Assembly: GCA_902459845.2 (NCBI GenBank)
Contig: CABPSV020000615.1
Location: 1 to 12,211 of the forward strand
Direction of reading: 5' to 3'
DNA length: 12,211 nt
DNA from: Hepatocystis sp. ex Piliocolobus tephrosceles
Taxonomy: Eukaryota; Apicomplexa; Aconoidasida; Haemosporida; Plasmodiidae
Shown piece after piece: positions 1 through 7,608 of this stretch; the stretch's first letter is position 1, and each line of letters starts with the position of its first letter. A model generated the notes under the pieces. It had not been told where the DNA came from and did not search any database. It saw only the letters and a list, made by a program, of their open reading frames with translations. Made by a program: the position numbers and the translations under genes.

Positions 1-537
1 AAAATAAAATAAGATAAAATAAAATAAAATAAAAATATAATAGAGTATAATATAATTATGATTTGAAAGGACAAAACTAAATAAATAAAACATAATTATG
101 TTATGTGATATCATGGAATTTATTTAAAATTAAAAGGGAAAACCTATATGAATGAACATAAAACCATCATTAACACACGTTAATGCATTTTTTTGTATAT
201 ACGCTCATACATGTATATATATTTAACAAATGATTACTGATTGGTTACTAAATGCATCATATTTAATGAGCAGAATAAACCTTAAAACATTTTCTGCATT
301 TTAATTTGTTAAATTACACATGTACATGCTAATATATTTATGACAATTTTTTGTGACATATATATATATATATATATATATCTCTTATTATGATATTTTC
401 TTTGAAATCATAATGTTAATTTGTTTTTACAGTATTGTAAATATTTTGTGTTTTTTTGTGTTATTATTATTTTGTATATTTTATTTTTACCGATTATTTT
501 ATTAACACGTACAACAAAAAGTACCAAATGAAGTATT

Positions 538-581
<44 letters not shown>

Positions 582-801
582 TAATTATATATTTATTTTA
601 TCTGTTGACTATTTTTATAATAATTTCTTAAAAAATCATGAAAGGAGACAAAAAACAAATTACAAAATAAAAACAAAATTTTTTTTTTTTTTTTGGTCTT
701 TGTTTTTTTTTTTTTTTTTTCTCACAATAATTGGGTTAACAAAAAAAAAAAATAAATAAATAAAAAAAAAAAAAAACATCTGCTTTTTCTGTTGTTCTCA
801 T

Positions 802-835
<34 letters not shown>

Positions 836-839
836 CAGT

Positions 840-846
840 TGCATGC
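840..846. promoter_or_regulatory. TGCATGC motif, candidate ApiAP2 site
   Basis: TGCATGC stands out in nearly pure A/T DNA about 430 bp before the PTRAMP start codon. GCATGC-core motifs are known targets of Plasmodium ApiAP2 factors (AP2-Sp and AP2-EXP types). Only the motif and its position are seen; use as a binding site is inferred. Confidence 0.25.
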
Positions 847-1195
847 TATTTTTACACATTTGATGTTGTTCCAATGTATATATAACATAAATAAATAAAA
901 ATTTTATAAACTGAATAAGGTATATATATACACACACATAAAAAAATTCATTTTTTATGAATATTTTACCATATTTATTTTTCATATAAATTTTTAATTA
1001 TTTTCGGATTAAGTTAAAATTTTAAATGAAACTACTTTAATTTTTTTTTTTTTTTTTTTTTGTGCTTTGTCACTTTTTGTTTGTCACTGTTTGTTTGCCA
1101 ATGTTTGACTTCTTTTTTTTGTTGGTTTAATACCTTTTTTATTGCTCATTCTTTTTTTTTTTTTTGCATTATTTTCGTTCATTGCTTTTGTTTTA

Positions 1196-1245
1196 TTCTG
1201 CTTTGTTCTGTTCTGTTTTGCTTTGCTTTGCTTTGCTTTGTTCTG
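1196..1245 (+). repeat. Pentanucleotide repeat (TTCTG/CTTTG) in the PTRAMP 5' flank
   Basis: Ten consecutive 5-bp units alternate among TTCTG, CTTTG and TTTTG. They end 33 bp before the PTRAMP ATG and are followed by T-runs. The array therefore probably lies in the 5' UTR. It is pyrimidine-biased on the coding strand and carries most of the G and C of the immediate leader. No in-frame coding extension crosses it, because a TGA at 1270-1272 closes the frame of the gene. Confidence 0.75.
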
Positions 1246-1278
1246 TTTTTTTTTTTTTTCTTTTTTTTTTGAAACACA

Positions 1279-2328
1279 ATGTTTGGGCTTAGTTTTTCGT
1301 TTTGCTTACTTTACTTGTTTTACTTATTTTACTTATTTTTTTATAAATCCAGTTATTCCTCAAAGTTACTGTTCGAAAACACAGATCTCAGTGCCTTATT
1401 GGAAAATAAAATAAAACACAAAATAGAGATACTAGAGGCCGACTGTCCAATTCTTGAAAAGGGAATAATAAATAATAGATTAGGTGTAAGTGCTGATTTC
1501 GATAAAAAAGAATTTTTAATGCATTATGCTTTAGTTATAAATAATTCAAATTTTGTTGATGATAATGTATTAGAGTTAAAAACATCAAAAGAACATAACA
1601 TTAACAATTCATTAGTATTAGTGTTTTATATAGGTAATATGTTTTTACCATTAAGTTATGATTCTGATTATAGTGCTAATTTATTATTAACTATATTACC
1701 AACTAAAAATGAAAATAATAATAAATGTCCTACTAACAGTTATAGTGTTGCCCTTTTAAAATCTTTGGATGTATCAAGTCCATCTGATTTTGAATATTTA
1801 TCTATACCTATTTATTTTACTATAGGTAAAACAATAGGTCAGTTCCGAGTAAATGTAACAAAATTTTTTACAGATGGAAGTTGGAGAGCTTTTACAACAG
1901 ATAAAATTGCTTTTCACATAAAAACGCAAAATGATTGTTATGCTTTATTAGAAAATAAACTTAATGAGCCTACATTAGTTATAAAGAAAGAAACGAAATA
2001 TTATTCTGCATGGGGAAACTGGTCAGCTTGTACTATGGAATGTGAAAGCCCAGATAACATACAAATAAGAGAAAGAAAATGTACACATCCTGATGGTGAT
2101 TGTTTTGAAGCAGATTTAAAAGAAATAAGACCATGTCCAGAAAAATTACCAGAGTGTATTTCATTACATGAAGAAAAAGAATCGTCAACGTCTAAAATTG
2201 TAACGATTCTTTTACCCATTGTTTTAATTATTGGTATTATTGTAATTTTGTATCATATATTTTATAAAAAAAAAGGAGCTGAAAAGGAATTGTATGATAA
2301 TGTCGTAGGAAGGTATATGTATGAATGA
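1279..2328 (+). CDS. PTRAMP: Thrombospondin-related apical membrane protein (PTRAMP)
   Basis: Single-exon gene of 349 codons. The ATG is preceded by an in-frame TGA at 1270-1272, so no upstream extension is possible. Visible order: hydrophobic signal peptide (about 1-22, with an LFY repeat); ectodomain with Cys56, Cys150 and Cys220; one TSR (about 241-293) with WGNW and six cysteines (251, 255, 268, 275, 286, 293); an acidic/Ser stalk; one membrane helix (about 307-329); and a 20-residue cytoplasmic tail that starts KKK and contains YDNV, a possible Tyr-based sorting signal. Length, single TSR and layout fit Plasmodium PTRAMP. That family is known as a merozoite apical surface protein which, with CSS, holds the RIPR/CyRPA/RH5 complex at the merozoite surface in P. 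falciparum. The identity rests on architecture and recognition, not on an alignment. The tail lacks the tryptophan near the C-terminus that is typical of TRAP-family tails. Doubt is mainly about the exact family member. Confidence 0.85.
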   Translation: MFGLSFSFCLLYLFYLFYLFFYKSSYSSKLLFENTDLSALLENKIKHKIEILEADCPILEKGIINNRLGVSADFDKKEFLMHYALVINNSNFVDDNVLELKTSKEHNINNSLVLVFYIGNMFLPLSYDSDYSANLLLTILPTKNENNNKCPTNSYSVALLKSLDVSSPSDFEYLSIPIYFTIGKTIGQFRVNVTKFFTDGSWRAFTTDKIAFHIKTQNDCYALLENKLNEPTLVIKKETKYYSAWGNWSACTMECESPDNIQIRERKCTHPDGDCFEADLKEIRPCPEKLPECISLHEEKESSTSKIVTILLPIVLIIGIIVILYHIFYKKKGAEKELYDNVVGRYMYE

Positions 2329-2611
2329 AATCTGGTAAAACTAAAAAAAAAAAAAAAAAAAACAAACAAAAAATAAACAAAAAAATAGACAAAAAATAAA
2401 CAAACATTAAACAAACAATAAATAAATTTAATAGAATAACTAAAATACTATCAAAAAAGGTAGAATCAAATGGGCAAAAATAAAATAAGATGAATTAAAA
2501 TAATTTGTATTTTACAATGTGTGATTAAACTTGACCCAAAAGTGTGAAAAAAAGAAAATCAACATCTATGTAAGGTTAGACCGAGTAGACGTAAAATATG
2601 TAGACACATGT

Positions 2612-2614
2612 GTG

Positions 2615-2617
<3 letters not shown>
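2612..2617. promoter_or_regulatory. GTGCAC motif, candidate ApiAP2 site
   Basis: A palindromic GTGCAC lies about 285 bp after the PTRAMP stop and about 2 kb before the next start codon, directly beside a (TA)n array. GTGCAC is the known core motif of AP2-I, an activator of merozoite invasion genes. The distance from any start codon makes function doubtful. Confidence 0.15.

Positions 2618-2654
<37 letters not shown>
2618..2654. repeat. (TA)n microsatellite
   Basis: About 18 uninterrupted TA dinucleotides. This is a typical Plasmodium intergenic microsatellite, probably length-variable. Confidence 0.9.
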
Positions 2655-2656
<2 letters not shown>

Positions 2657-3238
2657 GCACCTTTTTTATTCTTTTTTTATAAAGTTGTAAAGGATTTTCC
2701 CTTCATTTTTTTTAAATACAATTAGAAGCCCATTTTAATTTTACAAATGCTAAATAAAAATTAAAACCACACTTTGATTTGTTTTAGTTACAGTTTGTTT
2801 TAAATACAGTTTCTTTTATTTTGTCATAATTTGCTTCGCTTTGCTTTAATTTAATAATTTTTTTTTTTTTTTTTTTTTTTTTACGTTTCATTTTATAATA
2901 ATAGAACATTAAGATATGTTCTTAATTTTGTTAATCACATATGGTTTAATTTTTATTTAAAATAAACTATAAGTATAATTAAATGCTTCGTTTGTCTATA
3001 TACATTTTTTTTTTTTTTTTTTTTGTGCATTTTGTGCATATTATATATTTTTTACGCTTTATGCATTTTTCCTTTCACAACATTTTGATTTCATGTGCAA
3101 TAAAAATAATATAATTTTTTTTTTAAGCATTTTTTTTTCTCATTTTCAACTTTAAGGCTCAACACCCAAATTATTAAAACATGTATAACAGTATTTACAA
3201 CTAAGAACAATACACCTGTCTTATTTTTTAGTTTTTAC

Positions 3239-3278
3239 TTATTTATTTATTTATTTATTCATTTATTTATTTATTCAT

Positions 3279-3309
<31 letters not shown>

Positions 3310-3312
3310 TTT
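3239..3312. repeat. (TTTA)n tetranucleotide array with ATTC variants
   Basis: About eighteen TTTA/ATTT units with two ATTC-type variants at about 3257-3262 and 3273-3278. The spaced variants suggest that a unit of about 16 bp was itself duplicated. This resembles the 16-bp minisatellite inside intron 3 of the next gene (6384-6511). Confidence 0.85.
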
Positions 3313-3319
3313 TATTTTA

Positions 3320-3362
3320 TTTTTTTTTTTTTGGGGGGAGTTGTAAAAAAAAAAAAAAAAAA
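3320..3362. repeat. T13 - G6 - A18 composite tract
   Basis: A run of 13 T is followed by six G (3333-3338), the short AGTTGT spacer and 18 A. The T and A runs are complementary, so either strand could fold into an A:T stem with a 12-nt G-rich loop. The G6 run is conspicuous in DNA with almost no GC. Role unknown. Confidence 0.7.
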
Positions 3363-3370
3363 TGCATGCA
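3363..3370. promoter_or_regulatory. TGCATGCA palindrome, candidate ApiAP2 site
   Basis: A perfect 8-bp TGCATGCA lies directly after the A18 run and about 1.2 kb before the start codon at 4586. TGCATGCA is a known recognition sequence for ApiAP2 domains of the AP2-Sp and AP2-EXP types. If used, it would point to stage-specific expression of the downstream gene. The motif is seen; its function is inferred. Confidence 0.35.
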
Positions 3371-3559
3371 CCTTAAGGTTTTTATGTTTTTTTTTACTGT
3401 ACTAAAATAAACACTTAAAAGCATTAACCTATTTTAAACTATTCCAAATATTACTTTGTGCAAATGGGTTATAAATAAATTATACATGGAAGTTTCTTAT
3501 GTCGTTCGATACACTTCAATCAAGACATATGCATAAACACACTTATGTACGTATGTAAG

Positions 3560-3597
<38 letters not shown>

Positions 3598-4318
3598 TTT
3601 TTTTCTTTTTACGTGCTTGTTTTAATATGTGCATCTATATTAATTTAAGTAAATCCATATATATTTTTTGAGCATGTCATCCATATATAGACTACAATAT
3701 CATGTACTATTTTTTTTTTTTTTTTTTTTTTTACACATCTTTGTATCGTTCTTTTTTAATCTATATTTAACTAAAACAAAAAAAAAAATAAATGTATATA
3801 TAATAAAATTAATAAATATAAATTAAATAAAGAAAAAAAAAAAAAAAAATGACAAAATTTAAATTTTGAGTTTATTTTGTTTAGGTTCAAGTTCTTATTT
3901 TAGCACTCATTTTATAAAAGTTAGGTCCATACTTCAAAAGTTGAGTCTTTTTATTTCTAAATGCATCTAGCTTGTTAATTATTATATTATATTATAAAAA
4001 CAAAAAATAAATAAAATAAAATAAAAGCTCTTTATTTAAACTTGAAACATATATAATTGCAGTAATTATAATTTAAAAATTTTTTTTTTGTCTTTTTGTT
4101 ATTTTTATTCTTCTGCTAATAGAATAATTCTCTCGTTTCATGCGTAAATATTTGTACATTATATATATATATATTTATACACATTATATGGTTTATTTTT
4201 GTGAAATTTAAAACATAAAAACATTTTTAAACAAATGTTTAACTTTTTTTTTTTTTTTTTTTATTTATGAACAGAAATTAATAAATAAAAATATATATTT
4301 TAACTAAATTGTTTATTA

Positions 4319-4366
<48 letters not shown>

Positions 4367-4585
4367 TATAAAGTTTATTTTTTAATACATGTATTTATAA
4401 TACTAAATATTTATTTAAAACCTTTATCATACGAATGTAACTATAAGAAAAAATAAAAAGGAACAGAATTGTTTTATTTTTATAAATATATTTTTTATTT
4501 ATATGTGAAAAGTCCAATTAACCTATATTTTGTGAAATTGCCCAATAATATATATATATATATATATATATTTGTATAAACCAAA

Positions 4586-6016
4586 ATGAATTTTCATGTA
4601 AGTAATCTTTTAAGCGTTTTTATAAAATGCGTATTTATTTTGTTGTTAATAAGAGTAAATGGACACCGCACAAGAACACATGATAGCTCAGGTAAAGTTA
4701 ATCTGGTGGAAAACACATTAAGATCAATTCCATATAATAACGTAATACGGTATTTATTTAATAAAACAATTATATTGGAAAATTTGAAAATAAAAACTAT
4801 AGAACCCCTAGAAAATAAGTGCGTAGAATCAATACGTAAATATATCCATGTAGATACAACGACTGAAAAAAAAATTACATTTAACTATGAAACGATAAAA
4901 TTAAAATCAAACGAAAATAACCTTTATAAACATACCAAAGAAATGATAAAACAGTACGAAGATGATTTGTGTCAATATGTATTACACTTTGATTTATTAT
5001 TAACTAAAGATATGTGCGAGTTTTACTCTTATCATAATTATGCGATAAACCTAAAATCTACTCGTATAACAAAAATTTTTGAAATTGTAAGTGCTTTAAG
5101 AAAAAAAAGTATTTTTATTACAATAATAGAAGAAAAAGATTTAATAAATGATGCTATTATACATATAAAAAAAAAAGATTATTATATTTTAAATGGTACA
5201 TTTGATGATGATATACTAACATTAGATATCACTAAATTTATAAGAGAAAAAATATGTAATATATATATCCCCCCTGATAATGATTCTTCGGAAATCTATG
5301 AACATGATAAAAATAAGAAAGTAGATATAAAACCAAAATCATTTAAACTTGCATTATTTGGGACACACAAACTCAGTGAAGGTTTTTTTGCATTAAGTTT
5401 TGATTCTAAGAAAGAGTATATTCAAGGTGAAAATCAAATGAAATCTTATTTGGATATAAAAAAAAGTAAAAAAAAAAATAAAAAATAAAAAATAAAAAAT
5501 AAAAAAGTAAAAAAAATAGATAAAATCGATCATACTTAGCATATATGACATGTGTTAGTGCATAAACGTACATCTATACACCGTCACACATATATATATT
5601 ACATACTCAAAACTCATTTTTTTTTCTTTTTTTTCTTTTTTTTCTTTTTTTTCTTTTTTTTCTTTTTTTTTTTAAATTATAGGAATAGATGACAAATATG
5701 TGTGGTGGGATAGTTGGTCTCCATGTTATAATTTATGCGCTGATAAAATGGCCTACCAATGTAGAAGAAATGCTTGTGATGACGATAGTGTGGAATTATG
5801 TGACAGATATTTGTTCATGGAATTTAGAGAATGCATACCTACAGCTTGTTCGGTAAATTTAGAAGGTATTGAAAAAAAAAAAAAAAAAAAAAAAAATCAA
5901 TAAAATTAAAATAAAATAAATATATCTATATGCATTTTTATATAGCTATATAAAGATACACATTGATATATATTATTGTGTAGATATACATGAAGCTGTT
6001 TATATAAAAAATGCTA

Positions 6017-6048
<32 letters not shown>

Positions 6049-6272
6049 GACTGATGGCAACATCCATATGTGTAATTTTTGTTTAGATGAAGATAAGCTA
6101 ATTAAAGAAGCAATGTTTAGAGAACATGTAAATATAGACCTTAATAATACTGACAGAGGGTACTTCCATGAAGTCAATAAGAAAGGAGAACACATTAAAA
6201 CAAAAGTTACCTTTGTTGGTTGGATAAGAGCTAGTAAGATACATACAAAAGTGCTATATATATGTACTTATG

Positions 6273-6304
<32 letters not shown>

Positions 6305-6730
6305 GTAAAAATGTGTAGTATATTTTAATATGTCTATTTACCATTTGTGTTTTAAACAAAATGTGATTTTTTTTTTTATGTCATTTATTTATATATTCAT
6401 TTATTTATGTATTCATTTATTTATATATTCATTTATTTATATATTCATTTATTTATGTATTCATTTATTTATGTATTCATTTATTTATATATTCATTTAT
6501 TTATATATTCGTTTATTCATTTATATATTTATTTTATTTTTTCTCTTATTAATATATTGTTAGATCAAAACCTCGTTCTTGGAATAGTCATATTTATTGT
6601 TTCCATGATTATGATATTAGGGCTCTATACCTTCTTCAAGTATGCTAAACATTTCTTTTTACCTCTACTTTTGCTTTTTTTCAAAAAAAAAAATTAATAA
6701 AAAAAATTTTTTTATAAAAATAAATATACA

Positions 6731-6762
<32 letters not shown>

Positions 6763-6821
6763 GTAGAGTCACCATGAATTTGGATGAAGATGAAAATTTC
6801 GTAATAGGAAAATATGCATAA
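4586..6821 (+). CDS. Five-exon TSR-containing type I membrane protein (TRAP/PTRAMP-like)
   Basis: Exons: 4586-5465, 5683-5852, 6050-6233, 6564-6639, 6767-6821. All introns are GT-AG, phases are 1, 0, 1, 2, and the joined frame of 1365 nt ends in TAA at 6819-6821 (454 residues). Visible order: signal peptide (about 1-26); N-terminal region (about 27-290) with Cys79, 129, 144 and 224, which contains LDITKF near 213-218 and a strand-rich stretch ending ALSFDSKKE; atypical TSR (about 299-350) with WDSW and seven cysteines (308, 312, 320, 325, 333, 344, 349); linker with CNFC (358, 361); one membrane helix (about 415-436); and a short acidic tail, MNLDEDENFVIGKYA after KVT. A signal peptide plus TSR plus membrane helix plus acidic tail indicates a surface adhesin of the TRAP superfamily type. 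I do not recognise a named gene. The stage and ligand are unknown. An alternative exon-1 donor at 5427 keeps phase and removes 13 residues. The layout parallels the upstream PTRAMP gene. Confidence 0.8.
5466..5682 (+). other. Intron 1 of the TSR-protein gene
   Basis: Donor GTAAAA follows an A-run coding Lys-Lys, and acceptor AAATTATAG precedes the TSR exon. Phase 1 joins to give Arg294. The intron interrupts the poly-Lys reading frame that would otherwise stop at 5486-5488. It contains a T8C polypyrimidine repeat before the acceptor. A competing donor, CAAG/GTGAAA at 5427-5428, has the same phase. Confidence 0.75.
5618..5670 (+). repeat. (T8C)n repeat as polypyrimidine tract of intron 1
   Basis: Runs of eight T are separated by single C residues at 5626, 5635, 5644, 5653 and 5662, an exact 9-bp period. 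The array ends about 13 bp before the acceptor AG and so doubles as the polypyrimidine tract. Confidence 0.85.
5853..6049 (+). other. Intron 2 of the TSR-protein gene
   Basis: Donor TCG/GTAAAT and acceptor TATATATAG/ACT are both in phase 0, so the exons join codon to codon directly after the last TSR cysteine. A second GT at 5866 (GAAG/GTATTG) would leave phase 1 and does not match this acceptor. The intron contains a poly-A run (about 5871-5896) and a (TA)n array running into the acceptor (about 6021-6047). Confidence 0.8.
6234..6563 (+). other. Intron 3 of the TSR-protein gene
   Basis: Donor GTAAGA matches consensus well and the acceptor is ATTGTTAG/ATC. Phase 1 on both sides creates Asn412. 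At 330 nt it is the longest intron of the gene, owing to a (TA)n array at about 6279-6302 and a 16-bp minisatellite. It separates the ectodomain linker from the membrane-helix exon. Confidence 0.8.
6384..6511 (+). repeat. 16-bp minisatellite in intron 3, eight units
   Basis: Eight tandem 16-bp units of TTTATTTATATATTCA or its TTTATTTATGTATTCA variant (A/G at position 10) fill 128 bp. The last unit ends in G. Units 2, 5 and 6 carry the G variant. The array reads as Phe/Ile/Tyr-rich frames without stops, which creates spurious ORFs. Confidence 0.92.
6640..6766 (+). other. Intron 4 of the TSR-protein gene
   Basis: Donor GTATGC and acceptor TTTTGTAG/AGTC, phase 2, create Lys437 at the cytosolic edge of the membrane helix. 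A T-run of about 29 nt (6734-6762) precedes the acceptor. If the intron is retained, the frame runs on for 20 hydrophobic and Lys-rich residues to a stop at 6695-6697, which replaces the acidic tail. Confidence 0.78.
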
Positions 6822-7576
6822 AAAAAACCATCACATATATGTGTATATATACAAATGCACTTACCAAAAAAATAATTTTGTTTTTAAAAATCGGTATTGT
6901 TATAAATTTTTTTTTTTATTAAAATTAATATTATGCTATTTAAAAAAAATTTTATTTTTGTTGTATATATAAATAAGGGGCCTATTTTAGCTAGTTACAC
7001 TTTATTTAATTTTTTTATGTTTTCCTTTGAATATATATATGTCATCATATTTATTAAAATTGTTTTAACCAGTTTTACTTAATTTATTCTTTTACTCAGT
7101 TATTTATATATTATTTATTTATTTTGTGTGTAATATATTTTAACTTTGTTTATTAAAATTAACAAAAAAAAAAAATAAAAAAAATGTGTAAACTAATATT
7201 AATATTTTTAAAGCGTTAATTAATATTTTATACAATTCATTCTAAAAATTTATTTAAAACTTGTTATGGTATTATTTGATTATAAAAAAATGGTGTCATA
7301 GGTATATATATATATATGTAAACCATAAATAAAGAGCTAAATAAGTTAAAAAGACACATGATAAAACAAAGACTTCACGCTAAACACGTAAAAAAATAAA
7401 ATAATGGAGCATACAAACAAACAGACAAACAAGCAGACAAACAAGCAATATATAGACCTATACTAATGAAACATGTTTTTTTATATATGAAAACTTATTT
7501 AAATATAAATTGAAGTGACCTCGTTAAAATTATATTTATAATAAATTAAGAGTAATTTTTAAAAGGTTTGTAATCA

Positions 7577-7608
<32 letters not shown>

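Larger units (their letters stand above)
1..1278. other. AT-rich non-coding region upstream of PTRAMP
   Basis: This stretch has no ORF of coding character. It opens with AAAAT-type pentamer runs (1-36) and holds (TA)n arrays at about 358-381 and 541-576. Long poly-T or poly-A runs lie at about 678-694, 705-720, 752-776, 806-831 and 1041-1060. A pentamer repeat lies just before the PTRAMP start. It presumably holds the PTRAMP promoter and 5' UTR, since poly(dA:dT) tracts are usual in Plasmodium promoters, but no transcription start can be placed. The T-rich ORF frames at 1060-1414 are homopolymer artefacts. Confidence 0.8.
2329..4585. other. AT-rich intergenic region between two tandem TSR-protein genes
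   Basis: No credible gene is present in either strand. The region holds the PTRAMP 3' flank (poly-A run at about 2343-2361), (TA)n arrays (about 2618-2654, 3563-3591, 4328-4358, 4549-4571), poly-T runs (about 2858-2882, 3007-3024, 3712-3732, 4244-4262), a tetranucleotide array and an unusual T-G-A tract. It must also contain the promoter of the gene at 4586. A short ORF at 2531-2725 merely reads through a (TA)n array as Ile-Tyr repeats. Confidence 0.85.

Noticed and set aside
1060..1272. Phe/Cys/Leu-rich frame just before PTRAMP and in the same frame
   Set aside because: It starts at TTG, consists of T-runs and pentamer repeats, and ends in TGA six bases before the PTRAMP ATG. It is a composition artefact and not an N-terminal extension.
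2001..2219. Minus-strand frame opposite the PTRAMP TSR
   Set aside because: It is a shadow of the well-supported plus-strand coding sequence, with no features of its own.
2531..2725. Small plus-strand frame with Ile-Tyr repeats
   Set aside because: It is produced by translating a (TA)n microsatellite and has no coding character outside it.
5866..5867. Alternative exon-2 donor GAAG/GTATTG
   Set aside because: It leaves phase 1, whereas the acceptor at 6049 needs phase 0, so the joined frame would be lost.
5938..6195. Minus-strand frame overlapping intron 2 and exon 3
   Set aside because: It is made of (TA)n translation plus the antisense of a real exon.
6330..6563. Tyr/Ile/Phe-rich plus-strand frames resembling a multi-pass membrane protein
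   Set aside because: They are translations of the 16-bp intronic minisatellite. Only the segment after 6563 is coding, as exon 4.
6988..6993. TAGCTA, an AP2-O-like motif
   Set aside because: It lies in a convergent 3' spacer, not upstream of any gene in the window, and a six-base match in AT-rich DNA is weak evidence.
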